From contig NZ_SPQT01000003.1 in NCBI RefSeq assembly GCF_004571025.1, forward strand, positions 124,001 to 188,000: DNA of 64,000 bases. The letters run 5' to 3'. The translations under genes were made by a program, and so were the position numbers. The notes under the pieces were generated by a model. The model did not search any database, was not told where the DNA came from, and saw only the letters and a program-made list of their open reading frames with translations. This DNA comes from Bradyrhizobium niftali. GTDB lineage: Bacteria; Pseudomonadota; Alphaproteobacteria; Rhizobiales; Xanthobacteraceae. Of the stretch, positions 51,029-60,978 are shown in pieces (the first letter of the stretch is position 1; each line of letters starts with the position of its first letter).

Positions 51029-51131
51029 TGTCATTCCCCGCGAAAGCGGGGAATCCAGTACGCCGCGGCCTATCGATTCAACCACAACTGTCTCGGAATA
51101 CTGGATCGCCCGGTCAAGCCGGGCGATGACA
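51029..51131. repeat. Dispersed intergenic repeat, copy B
   Basis: Bounded by TGTCAT and ATGACA; nearly the same as copy A at 35544-35648 through GAATCCAGTACGCCGCGGC, ACCACAACTGTCTC and GGAATACTGGATCGCCCG. It occupies part of the 303-base gap between the rhodanese and kup genes; the remaining bases show no gene. Confidence 0.85.
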
Positions 51132-51140
51132 GCGGCGGCG

Positions 51141-53072
51141 CTAGATCGTCACCTGCGTTCCGACCTCGACCACGCGGCCGCTAGGGATCTGGAAATAGTC
51201 GGTGGCGTCGTTGGCGGAGCGGCTGAGCGAGATGAACAGCCGGTCCTGCCAGCGCGGCATGCCGGAATGGGCGGCAGGCTTAAGCGCCCTGCGGGACAGG
51301 AAGAACGAGGTCGACATGATGTCGAACTGCCAGCCGAGCTTGCGGGCGATCGCCAGCGCCTTCGGCACGTTGGGCGATTCCATGAAGCCGAACTTCAGCG
51401 TCACCTTGGAGAAGGTCGGTGAGATCTGCTCCAGCCTGACGCGCTCGGCCGGGTCGATCCGCGGGGTCTGCGCGGTCTCGATGGTGAGAATGACGTTCTT
51501 CTCGTGCAGCACCTTGTAGTGTTTCAGACTATGCATCAGCGCGGTCGGGGCACTGAGCGGGTCCGAGGTCAGGAACACGGCGGTTCCGGGCACGCGCTGC
51601 GGCGGCCGCTTCTCCAGCATCGCAACGAGGTCGGCGAGCGGGAACTCCAGCTTGCGCGACTTCTCGAACAGCAGCCGGCTGCCGCGCCGCCACGTGTACA
51701 TCAGGATGATCATGAGCGCGCCGAGCGCGAGCGGAACCCAGCCGCCCTCGAACACCTTGAGCAGGTTGGCGGCCAGGAAGGTCAGATCGAGGAACAGGAA
51801 GGGCGCGATCAGCGCGGCCGCCGCGAGCGGCGACCAGCGCCAGACCTTCCAGATCACGACAAAGCCCATCATCGCGGTGACCACCATGGTGCCGGTGACG
51901 GAGATGCCGTAGGCGGACGCCAGCGCGCTGGAGGAGCGGAACAGCAGCACCAGGAGCACCACCGCGACCAGCAGGAGCTGGTTGATGCGCGGGATGAAGA
52001 TCTGGCCGGAATGGGCTTCAGACGTATGGCGAATTTCAAAACGCGGCAGCAGCCCCAGCTGGATCGCCTGGCGCGTCAGCGAATAGGCGCCGGTGATGAC
52101 GGCCTGACTTGCGATGACGGTGGCGGCGGTGGCGAGCACGACCATGGCGCCGCGGATCCAGCCTTGCGGAAACAATTGGAAGAACGGGCTCTCGATCGCT
52201 CCGGGATCGCCGAGCACGAGCGCCCCCTGCCCCAGATAGTTCAGCGCCAACGACGGCAGCACGATGAACAGCCAGGCCGTCTGGATCGGCCGCTTGCCGA
52301 AATGGCCGAGATCGGCATAGAGCGCCTCCGCACCCGTGACTGCCAGGAACACCGCGCCCAGCGTCACGAAGCCGATGATGCCGTGGTGAAGCATGAAGGA
52401 CACGGCGTAGAGCGGATTCAGCGCGAACAGCACCTGCGGCTGCTGGATGATCGGATGGATCGCCGCCACCGAAATGACGGCGAACCAGACGCACATGATC
52501 GGGCCGAAAAAGGCGGCGACGCGGGCAGTGCCGCGCGACTGCACGGCGAACAGGCCGACCAGGATGATCACGGTCAGCGGCACGATGTAAGGTTCGAAAT
52601 GCAGCGTGACGTCTTTCATGCCTTCGATCGCCGACAGCACCGAAAGCGCGGGGGTGATGACGGCGTCGCCGTAGAACAGGGCCCCGGAGATGATGCCGAG
52701 CAGGACGATGGTTGCCCCGCCGGTGCCGACCGCGCGCTGGGCCAGCGCCATCAGCGCAAGCGTGCCGCCCTCGCCGTTGTTGTCGGCCCGGAGCAGGATC
52801 ACGACGTATTTGAGCGTCACCACGACGATGAGCGCCCACAGGATCAGGGAGAGCACGCCGAGCACGGCCGCCGGCGTGGCGAGCCCCTCGGTGCCCGAGG
52901 AGGCCGCCGTCACGGCCTCGCGGAACGCGTAGAGCGGGCTGGTACCGATGTCGCCATAGACCACGCCGATGCTGCCGAGCGTCAGCGCACCGAAACCGGC
53001 TGTGGTGTGGGCCTCGCCATGGCCATTGGCCGCCGCCGTTTCCGGGGCGGGAACTGCTACGTCGCTTGTCAT
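51141..53072 (-). CDS. kup: Kup-type potassium transporter, copy 1
   Basis: 643 residues with about 12 membrane helices and a cytosolic C-terminal domain. The family opening [19 protein letters not shown] is at about residue 30, and [19 protein letters not shown] follows. The C-terminus ends [20 protein letters not shown]. Kup takes up K+ with H+ and matters at low pH or low K+. The paralogue upstream (53213-55111) is close in sequence, including the identical C-terminal region. Confidence 0.95.
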   Translation of the reverse strand: MTSDVAVPAPETAAANGHGEAHTTAGFGALTLGSIGVVYGDIGTSPLYAFREAVTAASSGTEGLATPAAVLGVLSLILWALIVVVTLKYVVILLRADNNGEGGTLALMALAQRAVGTGGATIVLLGIISGALFYGDAVITPALSVLSAIEGMKDVTLHFEPYIVPLTVIILVGLFAVQSRGTARVAAFFGPIMCVWFAVISVAAIHPIIQQPQVLFALNPLYAVSFMLHHGIIGFVTLGAVFLAVTGAEALYADLGHFGKRPIQTAWLFIVLPSLALNYLGQGALVLGDPGAIESPFFQLFPQGWIRGAMVVLATAATVIASQAVITGAYSLTRQAIQLGLLPRFEIRHTSEAHSGQIFIPRINQLLLVAVVLLVLLFRSSSALASAYGISVTGTMVVTAMMGFVVIWKVWRWSPLAAAALIAPFLFLDLTFLAANLLKVFEGGWVPLALGALMIILMYTWRRGSRLLFEKSRKLEFPLADLVAMLEKRPPQRVPGTAVFLTSDPLSAPTALMHSLKHYKVLHEKNVILTIETAQTPRIDPAERVRLEQISPTFSKVTLKFGFMESPNVPKALAIARKLGWQFDIMSTSFFLSRRALKPAAHSGMPRWQDRLFISLSRSANDATDYFQIPSGRVVEVGTQVTI

Positions 53073-53212
53073 GGGAGAGCCCGGTGGCCTCTAAAAATGC
53101 TTCACTGCACAACGGCGGAAGAGCGCGGGCTTATAGTCCTGCGCTGCCGGCATAGCCTAGCCCGTTTATGGGCCCTCGCCATGCAAATTTCGCATGGGTC
53201 CGCCGATTGCGT

Positions 53213-55111
53213 TCAAATGGTGACTTGCGTGCCGACTTCAACCACCCGCCCCGTGGGAATCTGGAAATAGTCGGTGGCGTCGTTGGCGGACCGGCTCAGC
53301 GCGATGAACAGATGGTCCTGCCAGAGCGGCATGCCCGACTGCGCCGAGGCCTTCAGCGACCGTCGCGACACGAAGAACGACGTCGACATGATGTCGAACT
53401 GCCAGCCCTGCTTCCGCGCAATCGCGAGCGCCTTGGGCACGTTCGGTTGCTCCATGAAGCCGAAGCGCAGGCGGACCTTCGAGAACTTGTCGCTGATCTT
53501 CTCCATGCGGAAGCGCTCGGACAGATCGACCCGCGGCGTATGTGCGGTCTCGATGGTCAGGACCACGTTGTGCTCGTGCAGCACCTTGTTGTGCTTGAGG
53601 TTGTGCAGCAGCGCGGTTGGCACGAAGGAAGGATCGCTGGTCAGGAACACCGCGGTGCCTTTGACGATGTGCGGCGGCCGCTTCTCCAGGCTCCGGATCA
53701 GATCGTCCAGCGGCACCTCGATCCGGCGCGTCTTCTGGAGCAGGATGCCGGTCCCCTTGCGCCAGGTCCAGATCGTCCCTGCCATGGCCGCGCCGAACAG
53801 CAGCGGCACCCAGGCGCCTTCGAGCAGCTTGAGCAGATTGGCGCTGAAGAAGCTCATGTCCACGACGACGAAGGGCATGATCACCGCCGCAGCCGTCGCC
53901 GCGCGCCAGTTCCACAATTTCCAGATCACCACGAAGCCCATGATGCCGTCGGCGACCATGGTGGTGGAAACCGCGATGCCGTAGGCCGAAGCCAGATTGC
54001 TGGGGGTGTGGAACAGCAGCACCAGCAGCATCACGCCGATCAGCAGCAGCCGGTTCACGCGCGGCAGATAGATCTGACCGGCATGGGTTTCGGAGGTGTA
54101 GCGCACCTCGAAGCGCGGCAGCAGGCCGAGCTGCACCGCCTGATAGACCAGCGAATAGGCGCCGGTGATCACCGCCTGGCTCGCGATCACGGTCGCGGCG
54201 GTCGCAAGCCCGACCAGCGGCAGCACCAGATGTTCGGGCACCATGCGGTAGAAGGAATGCTCGATCGCGCTCGGATCGGACAGCACCAGCGCGCCCTGGC
54301 CGAAATAGTTGATCAAGAGCGAGGGCAGCACGAAGAACATCCAGGCCGCCTGGATCGGCTTGCGGCCGAAATGGCCGAGATCGGCGTAGAGCGCTTCGCC
54401 GCCGGTCACCGCCAGGAACACCGCGCCCAGCGTCACCAGGCCAATCGTGCCGTGCGACAGCAGGAATTGCAGCGCGTAATAGGGATTGATCGCGGCGAGC
54501 ACCGACGGATCGTCGGCGATGTGGACGGCGCCCATCACCGCAATGCACGTGAACCAGACCACCATCACCGGCCCGAAGGCCGAGGCCACCAGCGCGGTCC
54601 CCTTGCTCTGGACCGCGAACAGCAGCACCAGGATGAGGACGGTGAGCGGCACGACGTAGTGCTCCAGGGCGGGCGTCGCGAGCTTGAGACCCTCGACCGC
54701 CGACAACACCGAGATCGCCGGCGTGATCATGGAATCGCCAATGAACATGGAGGCGCCGACCACGCCGAGCGCGAGCAGGAACCAGCTTCGCCGCCCGAGC
54801 GCACGCTGGCCGAGCGCCATCAGCGAGAGCGTGCCGCCCTCCCCGTTATTGTCGGCGCGCAAGAGCAGCAGGACGTATTTGGCGGTGACGACGATCAGCA
54901 GCGCCCACAGGATCAGCGAGAGCACGCCGAGCACCATGCCCCGCGTGACCGGCTCACCATGGGCCGCGCCCCGCACCGCCTCGTGGAATGCGTAGAGCGG
55001 CGAGGTGCCGATATCGCCGAAAACGACACCGATGCTCCCGAGCGTAAGCGCCCAAAAGCCTGAGGTGACCGGCCCGTCCTGGGTCTCGGCCTGTGTGATG
55101 CTCGCCGTCAT
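53213..55111 (-). CDS. kup: Kup-type potassium transporter, copy 2
   Basis: About 632 residues from the ATG at 55111; the frame is open to 55186, but the shorter start gives the usual length. It has the same opening ([19 protein letters not shown]), [19 protein letters not shown], and C-terminus [20 protein letters not shown] as copy 1. It is transcribed in the same direction, 140 bases upstream of copy 1, so the pair is a tandem duplication. Two copies may differ in affinity or regulation. Confidence 0.95.
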   Translation of the reverse strand: MTASITQAETQDGPVTSGFWALTLGSIGVVFGDIGTSPLYAFHEAVRGAAHGEPVTRGMVLGVLSLILWALLIVVTAKYVLLLLRADNNGEGGTLSLMALGQRALGRRSWFLLALGVVGASMFIGDSMITPAISVLSAVEGLKLATPALEHYVVPLTVLILVLLFAVQSKGTALVASAFGPVMVVWFTCIAVMGAVHIADDPSVLAAINPYYALQFLLSHGTIGLVTLGAVFLAVTGGEALYADLGHFGRKPIQAAWMFFVLPSLLINYFGQGALVLSDPSAIEHSFYRMVPEHLVLPLVGLATAATVIASQAVITGAYSLVYQAVQLGLLPRFEVRYTSETHAGQIYLPRVNRLLLIGVMLLVLLFHTPSNLASAYGIAVSTTMVADGIMGFVVIWKLWNWRAATAAAVIMPFVVVDMSFFSANLLKLLEGAWVPLLFGAAMAGTIWTWRKGTGILLQKTRRIEVPLDDLIRSLEKRPPHIVKGTAVFLTSDPSFVPTALLHNLKHNKVLHEHNVVLTIETAHTPRVDLSERFRMEKISDKFSKVRLRFGFMEQPNVPKALAIARKQGWQFDIMSTSFFVSRRSLKASAQSGMPLWQDHLFIALSRSANDATDYFQIPTGRVVEVGTQVTI

Positions 55112-55315
55112 GAAGGTGGAAAACGCTTCGTCCCTGAATTTGATCCGGCGCCTTTTGACGCTTCCGGCGCGCCTGTCAATCGGCACCCCACCTTAGCAGG
55201 CGCTGAGCCGAATGCTGTGACGGCGCGGCCACTCTCGTCGCCAGCGCGACGACATGCCTCAGGTAAGATGGTAGCGCAAGTGCGCCAGCGCGGCCCTTCG
55301 GGTCCGGATCATGCC

Positions 55316-56146
55316 CTACGGCTTCAAATTCGGCGGCAGCGGCGGATCTTCGCGCATCAGGGTGATGGTCACGCGCCGGTTGGCGGCCAGCGAGGGATCG
55401 TCCGGAAACAGCGGCTGGGTGTCCGCCTTGCCGGAGACGGCGAAGATGTGCGAGGCCGGCAGGCCCTCGCGCTCGAGGATCTGCCGTACGGCATTGGCGC
55501 GGTCGGCCGACAGATCGAAGGCACCGTAGTCACTGCGGGTCGGCACGAAACCGGCGGCGGTGTGGCCGGCGATGGAGACGCGGAGCGGCGTGGCCTTGAG
55601 CGGAATCGCCAGCTTCTCGACCAGGCGGCGGGTGCGGTCATAGGGTACCTTGGAGCCGTCGGCGAACATCGAGCGGCCGTCCTGGTCGACGATTTCGAGA
55701 TTGAGACCCTGCTTGGTCTCCTCGAACATGATGTGCTTGGACATCTCGGTCAGTTCCGGCATGTCCTGCAAGGCCTGCCGCAGCGAGGCCGCGGCGAGCG
55801 CGAAATTGCGGTCGACCTTGATCTTCGCCCCCGACGTGCGGTCGCGGTCCTCCTGGTCCGGGGTCGGCGTGTTGGAGGCATCCTCGGGCTGGATATGGTC
55901 GACGTTCTTCAGCCGCGGGCGCGTCGGCAGGCCGTCGGATTCGACGATGCCGGCGTAGCGCGCCTCGCTCTGCACGCCGAAGGCGTCGCGCATCGAGCCG
56001 GCGACGATCTTCAGCTTGTTGGCGTCCTGCGTCGAGAATGCGACGAGCATCACGAAGAAGCTCATCATCAGGCCCATCAAATCGGCGAAGGTCACGAACC
56101 AGCCGTGACCGCCCCCGTGAGCATCGCCGCGCTTCTTCTTGGCCAT
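55316..56146 (-). CDS. motB: MotB/OmpA-family flagellar stator protein
   Basis: 276 residues. One N-terminal membrane segment carries the proton/ion-binding Asp: WFVTFADLMGLMMSFFVMLV. A linker follows, and the C-terminus (residues 150-276) is an OmpA-like peptidoglycan-binding domain (LRVSIAGHTAAGFVPTRSDY, DLSADRANAVRQILEREGLP, AANRRVTITLMREDPPLPP). With MotA it forms the stator that drives flagellar rotation. It follows motA by 24 bases. Confidence 0.92.
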   Translation of the reverse strand: MAKKKRGDAHGGGHGWFVTFADLMGLMMSFFVMLVAFSTQDANKLKIVAGSMRDAFGVQSEARYAGIVESDGLPTRPRLKNVDHIQPEDASNTPTPDQEDRDRTSGAKIKVDRNFALAAASLRQALQDMPELTEMSKHIMFEETKQGLNLEIVDQDGRSMFADGSKVPYDRTRRLVEKLAIPLKATPLRVSIAGHTAAGFVPTRSDYGAFDLSADRANAVRQILEREGLPASHIFAVSGKADTQPLFPDDPSLAANRRVTITLMREDPPLPPNLKP

Positions 56147-56170
56147 GTCTGTCTGTCCCGGCGGGCGGCG

Positions 56171-56944
56171 TTACGCCGGCACCGGCTCACCTTCGGCGTG
56201 GCGGTGCTTCTCCGGCAGATAGGCCAGCAGCATTTCGCGCACCAGCGTCGGGCTCTTGGAGTCGCGGATCATCAGGATGCCGTCGATGATCAGGGTGCGG
56301 TTGGTCTCTTCATCCAGCAGCTTGCCGTGCAGCTTGTCGGCGATCGGCAGGCAGAACAGGTTCGCGACGAGCGCACCGTAGAGCGTTGCGAGCAGCGCGG
56401 TCGCCATGAACGGACCGAGCTTGGAAGGGTCGGTCATGTTCGCGAACATCTGCACCATGCCGATCAGGGTGCCGATCATGCCGAAGGCCGGGGCGCAGTC
56501 GCCGATGGCGCGATAGATCTTGCTGCCCTCGTCGAGGTGCATCAGGAAGTTGTCGCGGTCGCGCTCGAGATTGTCGCGGATGAAGTCGAGGTCGTAACCG
56601 TCGGCGACATAGCGGATGCCCTTGGCGAGGAACGGCTCGTCGGTCTCGACCTTTTCGAGACCCACCGGGCCCTGCTTGCGGGCGATCTCGGCGATGCGGG
56701 CGAGCTCGTCGACGAGGTCGTGCGCCGACAGCCGGCTCATGGTGAAGGCGAACTTGGCGCCGAGCGGAAGGCCGTGCAGGAGCGCGCTGAGCGGAAAGCG
56801 GATCATGGTGGCGGAGATCGAGCCGCCGAAGATGATGATCATCGCATGTTCGGAGATGAACATGTGAAGGTCGCCGCCCATGAAGATCATCGCTGCGATG
56901 ACGATGATGCCCGCCGTGAGCCCAACGCCCGTCATGATATCCAT
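56171..56944 (-). CDS. motA: MotA/PomA flagellar stator protein
   Basis: 257 residues from the ATG at 56944; an upstream extension to 57013 lacks a good start. Four membrane segments are visible: GVGLTAGIIVIAAMIFMGG, MFISEHAMIIIFGGSISATM, AFGMIGTLIGMVQMFANM and PFMATALLATLYGALVANLF. The arrangement and length are of the PomA/MotA type that pairs with the MotB encoded downstream. No other flagellar gene is in the window. Confidence 0.93.
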   Translation of the reverse strand: MDIMTGVGLTAGIIVIAAMIFMGGDLHMFISEHAMIIIFGGSISATMIRFPLSALLHGLPLGAKFAFTMSRLSAHDLVDELARIAEIARKQGPVGLEKVETDEPFLAKGIRYVADGYDLDFIRDNLERDRDNFLMHLDEGSKIYRAIGDCAPAFGMIGTLIGMVQMFANMTDPSKLGPFMATALLATLYGALVANLFCLPIADKLHGKLLDEETNRTLIIDGILMIRDSKSPTLVREMLLAYLPEKHRHAEGEPVPA

Positions 56945-57149
56945 GAGAGACTCCAAACGCGTACGCAACAACGGCCGTCCTGGCCGCTGGCGCGGCCCAA
57001 CCCCGAACCGCATCGGAAACCCTAGAGCGCCGCCCTTAAAGCCGCGTAAAGGTTAAGTCGGGACAGCGTGGCGAAGGCGCGCCACGTGCGCCGGACTTGC
57101 CGGCCGCCGGCAGGAATCTCAACACTTCGCTAACCATGTTTGCGCGGGG

Positions 57150-57974
57150 CTAGGACGAGATGCCCACCAGCTCCAGGCTGAGCGCGCGCAGACGCTTGCG
57201 CGCGTCGGCATCGTAGGCTTGCGGATTGGCGCGCGCCTCGTTCATGCCGTTGAAGAACAATCCGCTCTTGCCTGCGACGTCGTCGCCCTCGACGAGGCGC
57301 AGGATCGCCGCACCGCCCTGCTCCACCGTCGAGATCGGCGTAATGCCGCCGGCCCGCACCATGGTGGTGTTCATGTAGGTCGCCGGATGCAGCGAGTTCA
57401 CGGTGACACCCACGCCCTTCACTTCCTCGGCGAAATCGATCGTGAACATGATCTGCGCGAGCTTGCTCTGCGCATAGGCGCGCGAGCCGCTATAGCCCTT
57501 GGTGATCATGACGTCGTCGAAGTCGATCGGATGCTGGCCGAGCGAGGCGACGTTGACGATGCGCGACGGCGCCGCGGCCTTCAGCAGTGGCAGCAAGAGA
57601 TGGGCGAGGAGGAAGCCGGAGAGATAATTGACGGCAAAGCGCAGCTCATGACTATCGGCGCTGACCTGACGCTGCGGCCCGTCATTCTGCGAGCCGATGC
57701 CGGCGTTGCTGACGAAGACGTCGAGACGCTGGTGATCACGCTTCACGGCTTCCGCGAGTGCGCGCGTGCCCGACATCGACGACAGGTCCGCCTGGTAGAA
57801 GATCGGCGCAGCGTGGCCGGCTTTCACGATCTCGTCGATCAGCGTCTTTGCGCGCGCCGCATCGCGGCCGTGGATCAGGACCTTCGCGCCCTCGGCCGCC
57901 AGCCGGCGCGCGACGTAGCGGCCGACACCGTCGGTCGAGCCCGTGATCAGGACCGTCTTGCCATTCATCGTCAT
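57150..57974 (-). CDS. Short-chain dehydrogenase/reductase family oxidoreductase
   Basis: 274 residues from the ATG at 57974 (another at 57968). The cofactor motif is TVLITGSTDGVGRYVARRLA, the structural motif VSNAGIG (NAG), and the catalytic Ser is in IVNVASLGQHP with Tyr and Lys in AYAQSKLAQIMF. It resembles the retinol-dehydrogenase-like SDRs that use NADP. The substrate is not inferable. It stands alone between motA and a small membrane-protein gene. Confidence 0.9.
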   Translation of the reverse strand: MTMNGKTVLITGSTDGVGRYVARRLAAEGAKVLIHGRDAARAKTLIDEIVKAGHAAPIFYQADLSSMSGTRALAEAVKRDHQRLDVFVSNAGIGSQNDGPQRQVSADSHELRFAVNYLSGFLLAHLLLPLLKAAAPSRIVNVASLGQHPIDFDDVMITKGYSGSRAYAQSKLAQIMFTIDFAEEVKGVGVTVNSLHPATYMNTTMVRAGGITPISTVEQGGAAILRLVEGDDVAGKSGLFFNGMNEARANPQAYDADARKRLRALSLELVGISS

Positions 57975-58075
57975 CGCGCGTCCTCCGACTGCGGCCCTAG
58001 GCCACATCCGTGACCAGGACTCATACAGTATTCTATGGCCGGTACGGCATGCTCCATCGCAGGAGCCGTTTTGCA

Positions 58076-58369
58076 ATGTTGACGCTGTTCGGTCTTCTCA
58101 CCGCGCTTCCTGCGGTTCTGGCGCTTCATCTGCTCGAGCCGGAACTCGTCCTGCCGGCGTTCAGCGTCCTGCTCTTTGTCGAAGCCGCTTTCGCAGTGAT
58201 CGTAGCGCGCCTGGTTCAAGGTCCTGATAAGGTGGACGACATCACCCTGTGGGATCTTGCCGGTGGCTTCACCCTGATCGGATGTGCCGCCGCAATGTTT
58301 GGCGAGCCGGATCAGGCTGCCCTGTTCCTGATGGAACAGGGCGGCCCACGGCCGGCATCGCGGCCGTAG
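58076..58369 (+). CDS. Small membrane protein (97 aa)
   Basis: The ATG at 58076 has AGGAG ten bases before it. Hydrophobic segments: MLTLFGLLTALPAVLALHLL, FSVLLFVEAAFAVIVARLV and AGGFTLIGCAAAMFG, so two to three membrane passes. The tail is polar. Longer frames from 58010 or 58049 are possible. Function unknown. It is divergent from the SDR gene. Confidence 0.68.
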   Translation: MLTLFGLLTALPAVLALHLLEPELVLPAFSVLLFVEAAFAVIVARLVQGPDKVDDITLWDLAGGFTLIGCAAAMFGEPDQAALFLMEQGGPRPASRP

Positions 58370-58386
58370 GTCGTTCGGTCAGCCCG

Positions 58387-59106
58387 TCAGTGAATCTCCG
58401 CCGAGCGCTTCAGCGCGGCCTTCAGCTTCTCCAGCGAGAAGTCGGGGCTGCGGGCGATCTCCAGGATCGGCGTCTCGCGGCGGCCGCAGAGCTCAGCGGC
58501 TTCCGGCAGCTTTGCGGCGACGTCGAGCGGGATCACGATGGCGCCGTGCTGATCGGCGTGGATAAGATCACCGGATTTCACGGTCATGCCGGCGACGCGC
58601 ACTTCGCCGCCAAAGCTCTCCGCATGCACCCAGGCATGCGACGGGCCGATCGAGCCGGCCAGCGCCTGGAAGCCAGGGGCCCATTGCGGGATGTCGCGGA
58701 TCGATCCGTCGGTGATGACGCCGAGGCAGCCGAGCGCCTTGTGCACGTTGCTCTGCACCTCGCCCCAGAACGCGCCGTAGCCGACATCGGGGCCGTCGAT
58801 GTCCTGGATCACCGAGATGCGCGGACCGTGGCCGGTGCCGACATATTCGTAATATTCGATGCGGCGCTTGGACTGCTCTTCGGCGGGCAGCGAGGATTTC
58901 AGCACCGAGCGGATCGCAACCGTACGGGCATAGCCGACGATCGGCGGCAGGTCGGGGAACGGACAAACCAGTTGCTTGGTGGTGTAGCCGATCAGCCGGC
59001 GCTCGGGCGCCACGATCTCCATGGCGTTGCAGATCGTCGGGGTATCGTAGCGGCCCAGCGCTTCGAGGACGGAAGCGGGCAGCGGCCCGGTTACGGTATC
59101 AGTCAC
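58387..59106 (-). CDS. RraA family protein (aldolase-like, second copy)
   Basis: 239 residues from a GTG at 59106 with GGGAGA upstream. Family marks are VITDGSIRDIPQWAPGF and GDLIHADQHGAIVIPLDV; it is longer at the N-terminus than the LigK-like protein at 5197-5880 and is divergent from it in sequence. It may be an oxaloacetate decarboxylase, HMG/oxoadipate aldolase or a regulator of another kind; the neighbours give no hint. It is convergent with the small membrane-protein gene by 17 bases. Confidence 0.8.
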   Translation of the reverse strand: MTDTVTGPLPASVLEALGRYDTPTICNAMEIVAPERRLIGYTTKQLVCPFPDLPPIVGYARTVAIRSVLKSSLPAEEQSKRRIEYYEYVGTGHGPRISVIQDIDGPDVGYGAFWGEVQSNVHKALGCLGVITDGSIRDIPQWAPGFQALAGSIGPSHAWVHAESFGGEVRVAGMTVKSGDLIHADQHGAIVIPLDVAAKLPEAAELCGRRETPILEIARSPDFSLEKLKAALKRSAEIH

Positions 59107-59227
59107 GGCGTTCTCTCCCAGATTGGCGGCTGATTGACGCGATGCCGCCGGCACAGGGCGATATAGCCGAGATCGGGCCTCAACCCAACTCAGGCGGCCC
59201 TCATGGCAGATATCCGCGTGTGGCCGC

Positions 59228-60109
59228 TCAGTGCAGCCGTCCGGGCCGGTCGTCGTCGTGCGGCGGCTCGGACAGGTTAGCCAGCGTCGGCGCCGAAGGC
59301 GGCGAGGAGACCTCGCCTCCCGCAGGCGTGGCGGCCTCCATCGCGCGCGCCTGGTCGCGATAGGATTTGTAGCCGAGCGGCAAAGCGAGGAGATACAGCA
59401 CCGTGCCGGTCGACAGCACGTGCCAGGGATAGGCGATCAGGATAGCGATGAAGACGATTACCGCGACGAAGGCCGGCAGCACCAGTTCCGGCGGCACGCG
59501 CATGCGCTTGGTCTTACCGGAGAACACCGGCAGGCGCGACACCATCAGGAAGGCGATCAGCAGCGTATAGGCCGCCGTCACCGCCGCGGGCGCGCGGCCG
59601 AGATCGAGGAACGCGGCGTAGATCGGCAGCAGAACCGTGATCGCGCCCGCGGGCGCCGGCACGCCGGTGAAGAAGTTGGCGGCGAAGGCCGGCTTGTTGG
59701 GATCGTCCATGGTGGCGTTGAAGCGCGCAAGACGCAGGCCGCCGGAGATCGCGAACACCATCGCGGCGATCCAGCCGGCATTGCCGAGCTCGTGCAACTG
59801 CCAGAAATACAGCATCAGTCCGGGCGCGACGCCGAAATTGACGAAGTCGGCGAGGCTGTCGAGCTCGGCTCCGAACTTGGACTGGCCCTTGATCATGCGC
59901 GCGATGCGGCCGTCGATGCCGTCCAGCGCGGCCGCGAACACGATGGCGTAGACGGCGAGCGACATCCGCCCCTCGATCGACAGCCGGATCGACGTCAGGC
60001 CCGCGCAGATCGCCAGCAGCGTGATGACGTTGGGCACCAGCATCCGCACCGGAATCGGGCGGAACCGCCGGCGGCGAACGTCAGGGTCTTTGAAATCATA
60101 GGGCGTCAT
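59228..60109 (-). CDS. pssA: CDP-diacylglycerol--serine O-phosphatidyltransferase
   Basis: 293 residues. The CDP-alcohol phosphotransferase motif is DGIDGRIARMIKGQSKFGAE followed by LDSLADFVNFGVAPG (DGx2AR x8 Gx3Dx3D). Membrane helices are spread over the chain. It makes phosphatidylserine in the inner membrane, the substrate of Psd encoded next. It is 87 bases downstream of psd on the same strand. Confidence 0.95.
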   Translation of the reverse strand: MTPYDFKDPDVRRRRFRPIPVRMLVPNVITLLAICAGLTSIRLSIEGRMSLAVYAIVFAAALDGIDGRIARMIKGQSKFGAELDSLADFVNFGVAPGLMLYFWQLHELGNAGWIAAMVFAISGGLRLARFNATMDDPNKPAFAANFFTGVPAPAGAITVLLPIYAAFLDLGRAPAAVTAAYTLLIAFLMVSRLPVFSGKTKRMRVPPELVLPAFVAVIVFIAILIAYPWHVLSTGTVLYLLALPLGYKSYRDQARAMEAATPAGGEVSSPPSAPTLANLSEPPHDDDRPGRLH

Positions 60110-60196
60110 GGCTCGTCCTCACCTTGAGGCGAGATATAGCAAGCCGCGTCCCCCTCCGCCATTGCGGCGGAAGGCCCTCATGGACCGACTTATTGG

Positions 60197-60895
60197 TTAA
60201 TTGGCGCGGTAGGCGCGGCTCGGGTCCTCGCCGGCCAGATCGGCCAAAATCGTCTCGCCGGCGATCGCGGTCTGCCCTTCCGACACCAGCGCCTTGGTGC
60301 CGACAGGCAGGTAGACGTCGAGGCGCGAGCCGAAGCGGATCAGGCCGAACCGCTCGCCGGCGCCGATCGCCTGGCCCTCCCTGACGAAGCAGACGATGCG
60401 CTTGGCGATCAGGCCTGCGATCTGGACCACGCCGATCCGCGCCGTGGGCGTCGTGATCACCAGCGAGTTGCGCTCGTTGTCCTCGCTCGCCTTGTCGAGC
60501 TCGGCATTGATGAAGAGACCGGGCCGGTAGGCGATGCGGTCCACCCTGCCCGCGATCGGGCTGCGGTTCACGTGGCAGTTGAACACGCTCATGAACACCG
60601 AGATGCGCGGCAGCGGCCGGTCGCCGAGCCCGAGCTCGGCCGGCGGCAGCGCCATGGTGATCATCGAGACGCGGCCGTCGGCCGGCGACACCACCAGCCC
60701 CTCGCGCACCGGCGTCACCCGCACGGGGTCGCGGAAGAACAGCGCGCACCACACGGTGAGGATGGTGCCGATCCACCCCAGCGGCGACCACAGCCAGAAC
60801 AGGACCAGGCTTGCCAGCGCAAAGCCGCCGATGAAGGGATAGCCCTCCTTGTGGATCGGCGGGATCTGACGCTGGATCGAATCGAGAATGGACAT
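60197..60895 (-). CDS. psd: Phosphatidylserine decarboxylase proenzyme
   Basis: 232 residues, the short proteobacterial form. The self-cleavage site is in [13 protein letters not shown]: cleavage between Gly189 and Ser190 creates the pyruvoyl group of the alpha subunit. The N-terminus has a membrane segment ([20 protein letters not shown]). [11 protein letters not shown] and [18 protein letters not shown] are further family marks. It converts phosphatidylserine to phosphatidylethanolamine. It pairs with pssA in one transcription unit. Confidence 0.95.
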   Translation of the reverse strand: MSILDSIQRQIPPIHKEGYPFIGGFALASLVLFWLWSPLGWIGTILTVWCALFFRDPVRVTPVREGLVVSPADGRVSMITMALPPAELGLGDRPLPRISVFMSVFNCHVNRSPIAGRVDRIAYRPGLFINAELDKASEDNERNSLVITTPTARIGVVQIAGLIAKRIVCFVREGQAIGAGERFGLIRFGSRLDVYLPVGTKALVSEGQTAIAGETILADLAGEDPSRAYRAN

Positions 60896-60978
60896 CGCTA
60901 TCTGCCGCTCAGGGTTGATGGCGCAGGTCGTCCCGCGCGGTGGAGTTGTTTAGGCCAGAGTTGGGACCGGAGACAAGG

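Noticed and set aside
53168..55063. 631-residue frame opposite the second kup gene
   Set aside because: Mirrors the kup codon pattern; composition biased to His/Asp/Arg, no domain.
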